Assembly: GCA_038501625.1 (NCBI GenBank)
Contig: JAZAYU010000174.1
Coordinates: 434,001 to 498,000, forward strand
Origin: Corbicula japonica
Taxonomy: Eukaryota; Mollusca; Bivalvia; Venerida; Cyrenidae
Direction of reading: 5' to 3'
DNA: 64,000 nucleotides
Both the position numbers and the translations under genes were made by a program. Below, piece by piece: positions 10,203 to 21,556 of this stretch (positions are counted from its first letter, which is position 1; the number at the start of each line of letters is the position of its first letter). Under the pieces are notes generated by a model that saw nothing but the letters and a program-made list of their open reading frames with translations, made no database searches and had not been told where the DNA came from.

Positions 10203-13101
10203 GTAAGTGTCGATAAATATTTTCCTTGTCCTAATTTTATCAAACCGACAACGGAGACCAGTCTCAGATATTAGCAAACTGATTTAATGGCATCTAAGAT
10301 TAACAACTCGTTTTCGCGGTACTTATGTTTTTATTGCCTTAAAACGAATTTCAAGTTAAACAAATATAAGGTATTGCTGACCCCAAAAACAAATTAGAGT
10401 TAAACAAAACCAACTAGAGTTAAACAAATCTACAGGTATTGGTGACAATGGTTTTATGTTGAAATCATTTATTCAGTGTTTGCTGGAGCACGTGCTTTTT
10501 TCTTAAAACTAACATTCATATTCTCTTTTTATCTTGAACCAACTGATATTTCATTAAAAGCCAAAGCGTAACAGCATGGTAATCCGCATTGGCGTTTTAT
10601 TAAAGGCCACACCGGCTAAACATTTAAAATATCTAGAATATTATATCCTTCTTAAATTTTGCTTGACGTCCTCTTTGAAGAGCGCTCTGTTTACGATGGC
10701 TTAATTACGTTCCTGATCAAAGAAACTTTTCAGTTTGGTTGTCAGTATATTAATCACGGTTGTGAATCTTGTTGCAAACGACTTAAACAGTTTTGATTGT
10801 TTTGTGTTACTGGGAGTTAAACTTGAAGCACAACTACAGACAAATGACGTAGATAGTGTAAAACTAAAGTTTCTTTTCAGTTGGCAAATGCATTTTCATT
10901 AATATATATTTTAAATGTCTGGTTTAGCATGCTGTGCATAAAACGTCTAAATTATTTTAATTTGGTTGCACTGAAGCTAAGCATTCGAATGTTAAAAATT
11001 GTCAATAAAAGATTTACTAGATGAACTTTAGAATATTACACGAGAGACAAATGTGAAATCTGAATCTGCATATCTGCATCTCATCGAATGCATCGGTTTT
11101 ATTTTGGTGGGCATTTCAAACCTTAAAGTTCTGCATTTAAAAATTTACTAGACTGGCATACTTGTATAATGCGATAATGCCTGTAAATACTATATTCATT
11201 GTTGAACATAAACACCCCATGCAACGTTTGTTGTGATATTTAATTTTGACATTAAATTTATTGCGGTGATACTTGGTAATTTTTATATGTTTCTGAGACA
11301 AATGTTTGGTTTAGAAACTTAAGCTGCTCCGGTGCTAAATGCCTTAATTAAAGACATAGTTCGCGGCCAGATATGAAACAATAAGTCAACATTTATTTAT
11401 TCAACTTATCTAAAAAATCATTAAGTGCCAAGATAAAACTGGCTGCTTCGGTTAAAAACTGTAAAACCAGAATAGTGCCGTTGAACTCGTCTCTGTATTG
11501 AAATAAAAACGATGAACCCTTTATCTCATTAAATCAAGTTTTGTCTGTTTAAGGTACGAGTCCGATGCTTTTCAAACGGCAGAGCATGGCGGGACCCACC
11601 TCGACGCCCCGGCTCATTTTGCTGAGGGAAATCAAAGGACGCATCAAATTCCTTTGCAAAACTTGATAGGACCGGGTGTCATAATAAACGTCAAGGTATT
11701 GAACTCTATAACGTTTAGAACTAAGAATTAAGCTAGATATTTTCAAGCACGATAAACTTGTTGAATCGAAATGAGAACATTATTTGAAACTGCAAAAAGA
11801 TTAAAGCAATATATGTAATTATTACATGAACTATAAATAGACGCAACGCGATTGGTCACACCCCCAAAATAACCGAGTCAATAAATCTAGATATTGACCC
11901 GCTTTCGCTGATATTGACCTGTCTATAAATATAATGCGAAAGTTTCCATTAATAGTGTGCGCGCGCATCTACATAACTTCCTTAGACTAGGACGCATTGT
12001 GGGATACTTGTCCCAGACGAACAATTTCCACGAAGTAAACAATCATTGCAATGTATGCGATTTTTTCCTTGCATTTTAAATAATTAAGTTTAGATAATAA
12101 TCAAATTACGGTAATAAAAACTATTTATAGTTCATGTAATAAAACAGTTATTTACTTATTAGCTGGGAAATATGCTGTTGATATTGACCGCAAAAATCGT
12201 TATTGACCGAGGCGATAGGTCAATATCACAGCATATTTCCCAGCTAATAAGTAAATAATTGTATATTATTTTCGGAACTGGAGTGTACTCATAGATCCTT
12301 TAGCTAATCAAACTACTTTATGCCTTCAGTAATTTGAAAACCTAGCTAAGGTACAGTACAGATCATTAACTATAATACAGTTATTCGATGTTTTTATTAA
12401 TTGGAAAACACAATCAGATGTAATATTGTTTTTTCCTTTAAAAATATCGTTTTCATGTTTAAAAAGTTCAATCTTGATGTTATGAACCCCATGTTTTTTT
12501 CCAAACAATACTTTATTTTTAACAGTTATATGAAGTATCAATAAAATTTTATTTACATTCTAGTCTAAGGTGGCGAACAATGCCGACTACAGGGTTACTG
12601 TATCTGATTTACAGTCATGGGAGAACAAGAACGGCCCCATACCGGATGGGGCTGTCGTTATTATGAACTCTGGCTGGGCGTCCAAATATCCCAACAAAAC
12701 CCTTACATTTGGTTCACAGACACCTGGCGTTCCAAGCACTTTTCATTTCCCAGGCTGGCACAAGGACGCCGTAGATTGGTTGATTAAAAAAAAGAAAAAT
12801 TCACGTGATTGGTGTAGACACGCCATCTGTAGATTACGCCCGATCGACGACATTTCCGGTTCACGTGCTTCTAGGAAAAGCAAATATTTCAGGAGTTGAG
12901 AATGTCGCCAACTTGGATGCTACTCCAGAAAGCGGTACGGTCGTGTATGTGGCAGCAATTAAACTATTTGACGGAAGCGGAGGCCCTGCGCGAGTGTTTG
13001 CCACATATAATCCTAAGCCAACATCCAGTGCTGGTATTTTCGTGTCGCTTAGCTACGAGTTGTACTTTTTGTATTTGATAGTGATGAGTATTGTATTGTA
13101 A
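10018..13101 (+). CDS. Secreted cyclase-family hydrolase (isatin hydrolase / kynurenine formamidase-like), three exons
   Basis: Join of 10018-10202, 11554-11695 and 12564-13101, about 287 codons, matching the usual length of the PF04199 cyclase family. These are metal-dependent hydrolases acting on cyclic or formamide amide bonds. The mature protein starts with LTH and WPGNP motifs. Exon 2 has HGGTHLDAPAH, the HxGTHxDxPxH metal-binding signature. Exon 3 has GVDTPSVDY, HVLLGKANI, ENVANLD and DGSGGPARVFA, typical of the family's C-terminal half. The first ~22 residues form a signal peptide, and the last ~17 are strongly hydrophobic, so a GPI anchor or membrane tail is likely. Splice phases agree (phase 2, then 0). 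One base in the A-rich run at 12786-12798 breaks the frame, so the copy is either mis-assembled, polymorphic or a young pseudogene. The substrate cannot be read from sequence. Confidence 0.85.
10203..11553 (+). other. Cyclase gene intron 1
   Basis: Begins GTAAGT and ends TTGTCTGTTTAAG. It is AT-rich with no transposon or coding signal recognised; some short CAAACTAGAGTTAAACAAA-type duplications occur near 10395-10430. Confidence 0.7.
11554..11695 (+). CDS. Cyclase gene exon 2 (metal-site exon)
   Basis: Completes a Trp codon shared with exon 1, then encodes about 47 residues including HGGTHLDAPAHF. The His and Asp residues of this motif coordinate the catalytic divalent metal in characterised members. 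The exon ends with GPGVIINVK at a phase-0 GTATTG donor. All motif residues are present, so catalytic competence is not lost here. Confidence 0.9.
11819..12142. mobile_element. Non-autonomous TIR element in cyclase intron 2
   Basis: A perfect 22-bp inverted repeat: TATTACATGAACTATAAATAG-type end at 11819-11840, inverted at 12121-12142. The 324-bp interior is non-coding and holds the TGATATTGACC motif that recurs in the adjacent palindrome. No transposase is present, and the flanks do not show a clear target duplication. Confidence 0.7.
12148..12258. repeat. Palindrome with 41-bp arms
   Basis: Arm 12148-12189 is inverted at 12218-12258 with a single one-base length difference; both contain AGCTGGGAAATATGCTGT and GATATTGACC. 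The 28-bp loop is TTGACC-rich. It could extrude as a cruciform or fold in the pre-mRNA. It probably belongs to the same transposon family as the adjacent 11819-12142 element. Confidence 0.75.
12564..13101 (+). pseudogene. Cyclase gene exon 3, frame broken in A-rich run
   Basis: The acceptor TTCTAG precedes SKVANNADYRVTVSDLQSWE (phase 0). The frame is good to about 12785, then runs into a stop at 12897-12899 unless one base is skipped in the stretch A8-G-A5 at 12786-12799. After that shift the reading continues with HVIGVDTPSVDYA to TAA 13099-13101. Both sides match the same protein family, so the break is internal to one exon. A homopolymer sequencing error is as likely as a true mutation. 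The C-terminus is a hydrophobic helix consistent with a GPI signal. Confidence 0.8.
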
Positions 13102-13404
13102 ATGCCTTATTTATCTTAAGATATTGAGATAGACACCGCCTTTAAACTATCCTGACTAACAGTAGTCATTATATTAATGGCTAATTAAAGTTGACGATAA
13201 CTACTAGAATGAAATAGTGTTAAAACTCGGATCATTTTCATTTTGGAAAATTCAACACTGTCTTGAGCTATTGAAATTTGAAAAAAGTTCCATTTCAGCA
13301 TAAAGTGTCTGTTCAAATATTCTGTGCGGAAGAACATTCCTACTTTGCCTTTTACTTACTTTACCGCAGTTATAGAACAACAAGCTTTACACCAATTGAA
13401 ATTA

Positions 13405-13418
13405 AATAAAGAAATAAA
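13405..13418 (+). terminator. Candidate poly(A) signals of the cyclase gene
   Basis: Two AATAAA hexamers, 13405-13410 and 13413-13418, lie about 300 bases past the stop codon on the coding strand. The position is plausible for cleavage and polyadenylation. Confidence 0.5.
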
Positions 13419-15232
13419 ATATTGGTGAAAAAATATCGTCATTTTATATTACTTTTATTCGATTTATTCGTTTAAATATACTATTCAGACACAAACTCAT
13501 ACGTTTACAACCTTTCAGTTGACATACATACTGCTGCGAGCGCATGCACCAAGTTCTGCAATATCTAATAATCATTCATTTAACACATCCGCTCTGAAAT
13601 ACAACATTACAATACAACTCCAAAGATGTACAATTGCTCCACTTTTATTTCACAACATTACTCAATACTCAATTGATTTAAAACTTGCTTTAAAACTTAC
13701 TTTTGTGTCGTTGAGCACGATACTTATGTAATAACTATGGTTATATTACATCTAAAATTAATTTGTTTTAAGATTTCGGTTCTAGTTCAGACCATTCAAT
13801 CAATCCAAGAACATACTTGAAGTTCCCGCATTTTAAATTTTGCCTCTGGCGTTCTTTGTGATATGCAGGATTTATATTCTCAGATCCTTGGTCAAAATTC
13901 TATTCTGTTTAGTTCTGCCCATAAAGTGGTGTTAGTATGAAAATACCGCATTGGAGGTACACCGCCATATGCAAACCGTCGATTAGGATGAATAATAGTT
14001 GTACTGTTTAGTTGTGTAAATATTGAGATGCGCTCATTACGAGGCTAGGCGGTGTGGGCATAATGTGTGTATTTCCATTACTGCCCAGGAACTGTCCTAA
14101 TCCGAGCCTGCAATGTGTTCCTATATGTCGTGTTCCATGGCTTTTGAAGTTCCCTTTTTATATACATTGTATTGCTATGTGGTCTTCCAAATACTTCTGT
14201 GTTTTCGTATATTAATTGTCGAAGAACTATAAATACAGTTTGAAACAATGTTTTTAAACAATATCTATGCTGTGTTACAACCGTTACAGTAGATTATCTG
14301 ATAGTTTAGTTGGTTAGTTTTACAGCATTTTATTTCTAAGTAGCTACGCTGTCATAATACGATTTGATTTTACATTTTCTACGTTGTAGCAATACACTTA
14401 CTTTATAACAACTGGTATCACCCTTGCTCCGTTGTTATTTGTTACATTTGTTAGTTCGTCTATATAACAACTGCTCTTTTGTCATATCAAACCCTTGCTT
14501 CTTTGTTATATGTTATATTTGTCATATAATTCAATTACGATTATATATATAACAGTTGATCCATTGTAATATAATCCTGCTCCGTTGTTATATGATACAT
14601 CAGTTAAGTTGTGTAATATACACATTTGCTCAGTTGTCATATTCAACAGTTGCTCCGTTGTGGTATTACCCTTGCTCTGACGTTATAATTATGTTACATC
14701 TGTTGAGTAGTCTATATACCAGTTGTTCGTTTTCATGTACATGTAACTGGTATCGCCCTTGCTCCGTTGTTATATGTTACATTTGTTAAGTAGTCTAATA
14801 TTAACATTTGCTAGTTGTCATATACATCAGTTTCTCCGTTGTGGTATTACCTTTGCTCCGTTCTTATATGTTACATTTCTCATTTTTATAGCCGTCCAAT
14901 ATGACTTTTCAAGCTGTGTACTCGTCTAAATATATTCCCGTATTGTACAGTAAAATGTATAAAAACCTATAAGTATTTTTGTCTAAATAAACCGAATCGA
15001 TTATACTATAGTCGGAAAGAGATAAGAAATGAGAGGGTTTTCAACAAGTTTGCAGAAAGTGCTACAATTTGTTTTTGAATTGTGCAAACGCAAAAAAAAT
15101 CTGATTTTGCATTTACTTTACAAATATAATTGCTTTTCATATTTTCATAATAAAATGGCTGTCTATATGGCAACATCGCTTACCGTAAACGGGACCACTT
15201 TGTAAAGAATTCTTGTGAATTTCGTATGGAAA
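13419..15232. other. Non-coding DNA with a degenerate tandem block
   Basis: About 14390-14890 holds a diverged tandem repeat in which CTCCGTTGTTATATGTTACAT and TTGCTCCGTTGTGGTATTAC recur roughly every 55-120 bases. No gene is recognised on either side of the block. Confidence 0.5.
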
Positions 15233-15328
15233 ATGGCGCACCATTGCGTTGTTTGTAAGGCTACTCATATGAAACTTTCTTACGTTGTGGTACCATCATG
15301 TGATGTGACATTCATGAGAAAATTTTGA
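15233..15328 (+). pseudogene. Possible zinc-finger-like exon relic
   Basis: ATG at 15233 begins MAHHCVVCKATHMKLSY and runs 31 codons to TGA at 15326. A different frame immediately after (15329-15418) stays open and protein-like (KTLLDDHYVKTSDDKRSTEA). The CxxC start resembles a THAP- or zinc-finger-like leader, but the match is short. Broken frames and the absence of downstream exons suggest a relic, or chance. Confidence 0.15.
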
Positions 15329-15429
15329 ATTCTGATGTCAAAACACTGCTTGACGATCATTATGTGAAAACGAGTGATGATAAGAGATCTACCGAAGCCA
15401 ACAGATACAATTTACTATGAATAAGTAAT

Positions 15430-15740
15430 ATATGCATATCAGGAATCGCCACACTAAAAAAACACAGCCTCCCTACGCAGCGAAAAAGAAGAATGGAAGA
15501 GAGAGAGAGAGCATGTTTTATATAAGTATTTCAATTCAAATAGGACGCCACAAACAATTATCGAAGAAGAGAACCTTTCGGGATACCACCTTGGAACGGT
15601 CAGTTGCAAAATAAATTGCCACTGGGGGTTTAAACCAGGTTCTAGTGTGCACCAACCTCACACTTGTCCCATCAGGTTCTTGTATCACAAAACAAGCATA
15701 AGTTGTCTTGGTGAAATAACTCCAACCCACCCATCGGCTC
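15430..15740 (+). repeat. Dispersed repeat family A, near-full copy
   Basis: Same block order as the copy at 5610-5917, from ATATGCATATCAGGAATCGC through GGTTTAAACCAGGTTCTAG to CTCCAACCCACCCATCGG. It is diverged at scattered sites, consistent with an old insertion. Confidence 0.7.
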
Positions 15741-16280
15741 AACAATGTTGCACACAAACATATAAAACATAAGAAGCTTATTGCATTGCAAAGCCAAAGG
15801 GTAGGTACTCAATGATATTACCGAGACCAGAGCTCCTGGCGTAAAATCAGCAATAATAATCTGATTTCGAGATAGACAAGAAATGTTATCTACAATCAAT
15901 GAAGAGGTGTTAGAAAGTCGACATCGTCATGTTAAGTCAAGGAAATCATGTAACTGCTTGAAAAGGACCGCTGTTGCACAATTTATGGAACAACTGACAG
16001 TGCCGTTTTAAAAAAAATCACAATATTTTGTTCAGTTTGTCTGGAATACTTAAAACTATTATAACTTCAATTTTAATAAAGGTGAGATACTAAATAAAGA
16101 AAAGACAGCACTTTTCTGTGACATAAGACAATTACGTGTGTCTATGAATATTCATACTAATTATGTTATTATTTATCTATTTACTTATGCAAAACCACTC
16201 CTAATTATTAAATACATTGCATTTAGTCATGAATACTTCAATTGTTAACAGATAAGTAGTATTCCAACCTTCACTTCAAG

Positions 16281-16754
16281 TGATAGTGTCTCTAGTTGGG
16301 AGCGAACCCGCACCGTCAAGGCGACAGCGCCAAGCCCTGCAATTCCTGCGACGAAACCAACTGAGCTAACCGGGTAAACCCCCAAAAAGGTTGATCGGAT
16401 AGCGCTGATATACGTAACATTCACTGCATGACATTGGTAACGGTTTATTTTACTGATTACAGTACTACTACATGCACTGGGAGACTTTTTACGGCCGCCA
16501 CACTGCACAAATAGCGCTACTGTGAAATTTTAAAATGATAGTGTCTCTAGCTGGGAGCGAACCCGCACCGTCACGGCGACAGCGCCTATCCCTGCAATTC
16601 CTGCGACGCAACAAACTGAGCTAACCGGGACAACCCCCAAAAAGGTTGATCGGATAGCCCTGATATACGTAACATTCACTTCTTGACATCGGTAACGGGT
16701 TATTTTACTGATAACAGTACTGACTAAATGTACGGGGAGACTTTGTACGGCCGC
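16281..16754 (-). repeat. 255-bp tandem duplication containing tRNA-like Pol III boxes
   Basis: Two copies, 16281-16499 and 16536-16754. On the minus strand each has TAGCTCAGTTGG-like (A box, 16357-16368 in copy 1) and GGGTTCGCTCCC (B box, 16298-16309), with CCGGTTAGCTCAG upstream. This looks like a tRNA-derived head. The D-arm and acceptor do not pair well and no anticodon can be assigned, so it is a tRNA-derived repeat and not a functional tRNA. Copy 2 has an altered A box. Confidence 0.55.
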
Positions 16755-16937
16755 TTAAAGGCAGATTATTCAATAATAAGTTATGTCCTATGTTATACTC
16801 TATACCTTGCATTTTGAGAAAAAAGTAAACAAACTTGGATGCTAAATTTTAGTGTGAAGTCACTTTGAGAATGTTGTTTTTTGTACGTTTCTGCTATGGC
16901 TTAGCGAGTAAGATTCTAAGACATTGTTGTTCCTATT

Positions 16938-17021
16938 ATGGACTGCCTTTGTGTATCAGTAATTGTTGACAAAAGTAGAAGTAAAGGAAGTTTGGACTCC
17001 AACCGAAAGTCTGTTTTCGAG
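16938..17021 (+). CDS. Candidate orphan first exon
   Basis: ATG at 16938 opens 28 codons, beginning MDCLCVSVIVDKSRSKGSLD, ending in phase 0 at a strong GTAAGA donor (17022). The coding side has plausible composition, but no downstream partner exon could be recognised in 17-22 kb, and no family is recognised. It could be a chance ORF or the first exon of a gene with a distant partner. Confidence 0.2.
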
Positions 17022-19071
17022 GTAAGAAATTAATACTAATTTCACTTTTATTTTGTTTCTGCATGACATTAAACATTCGTATGCTCAATAAATGATATGC
17101 CAAGCGACCAGAACTTTACAAGTCATGTAAGAAATGAACATTCATGAACTTATGATTTCATACACCCAACACACTTTGGCTCCTTGATATAACCTTAACC
17201 GGTTCTAGGTTGCGTGGTGAGTAAAATTAACACTGCATTTAAACAGGCGAGTCAATCAAACCGGGCCTGTAAGATAATTATATTTTTTCGGTGGCATTCA
17301 GAATCTATTTTTATACACATAATATGAACTAAGGCACTGCCTCTTATCGAGCTTTAGCTGTAATAATATCGGATAATGTTTTATTTTGTCATGTACTTGG
17401 CCAAAATATTAAAAAATAAATTGTGTCTAACAATTGTTAGTCTATTCATGCATGATATAATTATGTGATTTTTGGAAAGAATTTAAGTCTGCATCAACTT
17501 TCTCTGAATTCAGCTGCACAACTTGCAATCTAACTTTTACTTAACATATGGGGTTTTAATGTGTAAAACATAATGGCTTCTTGCTAAAATTTTACAACCC
17601 AAATGTTTTCCATTACCTCGATTAACGCAATATTGAATATTGATAAATTCTTTATTGATACATGTAATTTCTAACAATTATGTTACATTGTGCGTGATTT
17701 ATTATTGACTGAAATATAAAGTTTATTTTTTAGAATGATCCCTTGTTTTAACTTGAATTTGTAACTTGTAATTGCACAAAATTGTGCCATGCTATTCAAA
17801 AATATATATTTGCATGTATATGCATTAAGTTATAATTTAGACCTAAAAGTACTGTTTTTATATACATCACATTAACACCACATTGAGACTTCAATATATA
17901 GTGTAATACATCATCAAGATTTTGGGGCATATTTGTGCAGTCACTTGAAAATATCTGCAGGAATGACAATGCCTTAGGAATTTTCAGTTATTGACAACAG
18001 TGATATTGAAGCTATAGATGCTGTGTGAAAAATATTGTGACAATATGGTACATAATTAAGCCAAGTTACTTGAATGTGCATGATAGAGTTACTCATTTAA
18101 GTTGAAAAATAGTTCAGCTATTGTGCCAAAATAGATGAAATAATCTCAATCAATTAAAAATAAACATGTACAATGTCATGTAGTCTGATTATCCATATGT
18201 AACACTGCTTTACAGGTCTTAGTAAGTGATTTGAAACAAAATGATTCTTTATATCTATTTTCTTTACCAAATGAATTGCTGTTGCCAATCAAATCATGCA
18301 TTAAAAATGTTTTTGGTCCATTTTTTAAAATGTATAACAATGTTAAGAGAACTCAGATTATTGTAAAAATGTAAACCTGGGAACACATCAATTGGAAATA
18401 AAAATGCCATTATTCATAACCACCTTTGGATCTCTGTCTGGTAGGTACTTTATACATGTAATATATATACTGGAAAATGTGAATTTCAAGTTCAAAAGCT
18501 CATTTCAGTTGGTATTTTCTTGATTTTGTATTTTTTTATTGCAGAAAAGTAGGCATCACTACTGTAAAATAGGTAAATTTCTCTGAAAAAAAACAACAGT
18601 TTTCTGTTTTAAAGTCCAGCTTAAGCAGATCCAAGTACCAGTATTTTCAGATTTTCACATGTATTTAATAAGGCCAAAAACCCACTGACATAGCAAAAAA
18701 TGTTTTTCTTCCTCTTCACAGCAATCTACATTTTTTCAATCAACAATTTAAATTATTATAAAAGCTTTGATTTTTTTTATTTTCTAAAACACAACTTTTT
18801 GATGCTGAGCAAATGTAGTGACACCATGCATATTTAACAAAATTTGAAAAAAAAAACCCCACAACAAAACAAAACAGACACCATGTAAGTAGTGTATTTG
18901 ATTATACATGTACCTCACATACAAATTTTGATTACAAAAATGGTAATAATAGAACACTTTTAATTCCCAAAATGAGCACTAACTTAATATTTGATACACA
19001 TGTAGTCTGCTTTCTGGTCAAACATTTTGGTCCCAACTGATACCTGATAATATTATCAATTTATGTGGAGA
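17022..19071. other. Non-coding AT-rich DNA
   Basis: Long stretch dominated by A/T runs and short microsatellite-like patches. No exon, RNA or transposon boundary is recognised. Confidence 0.6.
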
Positions 19072-19316
19072 TTAACCCTTTCCCTTCATGTACACAACTT
19101 TATGGCATGGAAGAACTGTGTAGATTCAGATCAGCCAGCACATCCATGGTGACTGATCAGGATCTGCAATGTTTACATGTTTAAATCATTAGGTTATTTC
19201 TGACTAAAAAGTGAACAGTGCAGATCCTGATCAGATTGCATAGATGTGCCAGCTGATCTGGATCTACACTGGTCTCATATGGGTAAACAGGCATGTCTGT
19301 GGAGTAAAAGGGTAAA
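19072..19316. mobile_element. Fold-back MITE-like element
   Basis: Ends TTAACCCTTTCCC and GTAAAAGGGTAAA are imperfect inverted repeats. Inside, 19119-19170 (TGTGTAGATTCAGATCAGCC, then GATCAGGATCTGCA) is inverted at 19218-19270 (TGCAGATCCTGATCAG, then TCTGGATCTACAC). The 245-bp unit can fold into one long hairpin. No ORF is present. Confidence 0.7.
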
Positions 19317-21531
19317 TTTCTCTTTTATTTAAAATCTCATATTACTGTGTATTAAAATTTAAGTGGTTTTAATCAGTAGTTACTTTAAGCAAATTATTGT
19401 CTATAAAATTTATAAAACCTGAAAGTTCATACATTTAGGACATCTGTCATGTATTTGGCCAAATATAAATAAAAAGTTTGCTTACTCATGAATGATATAA
19501 TAATGTGATTGTTGAGGTATCATGTCAAATAGGCCACAAGTCATTTCAGGTAGTACTTGTAAGTCAAGTGTATATGACAATCACTCTAAAGAGTTAGTTT
19601 TGTTTTTAGATTTACATAAGCTTTTAAAAAATAGTATCATTGTTAAATTGATATCTAAGATATTGTGCTTGTCATCCTGAAACTCAAGAACAAATAAAAA
19701 CATCATCTGATTGTCATTTTTGCTTTAAAATTATCTGATTGTCATGTTTGCTTTAAAATTTGGACTGTCATAAAAATTGGACTGTCATCAAGAAGTAAAT
19801 TTATTTGTTTTATAGTCATACTCTGTTCCCTACACCTACCCAAGATGTTGATTCTATCATTTTTGTCAGGGTGTCACATTGTTATATAAGATCACAATTT
19901 ACAACACTTCTAGTAACAGTCAGAGGCGCTAATGCAAAATCAAAGGTGTCATATTAAATAAACAAATAAATTTATTTCTAAACCAATTTCCATGTTGGAC
20001 AATGCAAAATACACAGCTTATGTTGCAACTGCATCAATATAAGATTCTGTGCTAGTGTAGAGCAAGACTTAGTGACTTGTGTAGACTAAGGTCATATATC
20101 AAAAGAGCATATTGTCACATTTTTTAATGATGTAAATTGTAGTTCTGATAGAACTTATTTTTTTATACAAAACATTTTTATATTTATCTATGTTAATGTT
20201 TTTTTGTTAAATTTCTATCACAAAAAAGAAATAATTATAATGTTCTTTTTTTTTTGTTGCAACATTTTGTCAATTGTTTTCCCTGCTGTTTAGTCATGAT
20301 AGTCTTGGACAAAAATCTGGAAAAAGTACATGTATGTTGTTTTGTACAAAATGTCCAATCAATGAAGCAACTTGTTGAAAAATATTTTATAAAACATCAT
20401 AAACTGACATAGAACATATTAACAGAATGATAATAAAATCATTATGAATAAAATAAAAATGTGGCCTATTTTTGTGGCCTATTTGAGCTTTTCAAAATAA
20501 AGTGTGGCCCATTTGACTTTTGTGGCCTATTGACTGTAATCCATATACCAAATCCATGGTATTTGATTGTACATTTTGGTGTGGATAGACTGATAACAAT
20601 CCCAATCTATCAACTAAATCAATAAACATAAACATTATGTTTATGCAGTGTAGACCCAGAGTAGATCCTCATTTTTTTTTTTGGGGGGGGGGGGGGTAGG
20701 GCGGGGGAGGCCAGTTTCTTAAATGTTTTTAGAAAACAGGATCAGTCTTCAAAGTCTCTGTGGTGTAGATTTGCTCTTGTGTCATGCGTTTTATAAAAAT
20801 TATAAAAGAAATCTCATAAGCCTACCTCGTGTTCAGTTTTCAGCTATTTCACAAACAATATCTTCGACTACCATGGGCTCACATGTCTGAATGACGAACA
20901 TGACCAATGACAAAAAACTCTTATACAAAACTGAATTGTGGCGCTGGTCTACGCTAAGCTCTGTGTGTCTCACACTGTGAGTGACTGAGCAATCATTGCG
21001 AGGCCCATTTCACAATTCAACTTCACATAAAAGTTGGTTCTCACCAGCCTTTCATCTTGTTTTCAAGAAAAACTCCATGCATCTGATTTTTCCGTCACTG
21101 GCCTTATGCTCCATTGAATTTAAAGGCCTAATAATCCACTGACAAGCTACCATTCAGTAGTTTTCATCTTGATTTCCTAAGTCTAAAAATGGCCGATAGC
21201 TGGTATTGCTATTGGTTACAACGAACGACAACCTACTCTCTAAACTAACGATTTATTTGTTTTGCTTTCCAAAATGCTAGTCCAATAATAATGCTTACGA
21301 ATAATAAATTTTAATTTTTAAAGATATTTTGCAATAAGCGTTTTATAAAAATAAGGCCAACAAACAAAATTTGTCAAAACAATACTTTGCCGTAAGTTTT
21401 TACCGGTCATTTTTTTCCCGTTTTTACATTGACTTATGCTTTGCACAGCCGGTAACCAGAGCAAACTTCCGTGACAACGAAAAAAACTCGTTAGTGAATG
21501 GGCATTCCTGCGACCTTAAGACGAGCTTAAC
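19317..21531. other. Non-coding AT-rich DNA with G-run
   Basis: Contains a T10-G15 homopolymer junction at about 20672-20698 followed by a G-rich strand, and a short duplication near 19700-19760 (CTGATTGTCAT, then TTTGCTTTAAAAT, twice). No gene is recognised. Confidence 0.5.
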
Positions 21532-21556
21532 GCTCGGGTCGCGAAGCGACCCGAGC
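21532..21556. repeat. GC-rich perfect hairpin
   Basis: GCTCGGGTCGC and its exact reverse complement are separated by a 3-base GAA loop. An 11-bp fully paired, GC-rich stem stands out in AT-rich surroundings. No U-tract or RNA-gene context was recognised. Confidence 0.7.

Larger units (their letters stand above)
11696..12563 (+). other. Cyclase gene intron 2, hosting two inverted-repeat structures
   Basis: Runs from GTATTG to TTACATTCTAG. It contains the 11819-12142 TIR element and the 12148-12258 palindrome described separately; the rest is AT-rich. Confidence 0.75.

Noticed and set aside
16245..16508. 87-codon minus-strand ORF over the tRNA-like module
   Set aside because: The duplicate copy at 16536-16754 does not preserve the frame; the conserved features are Pol III boxes, not codons.
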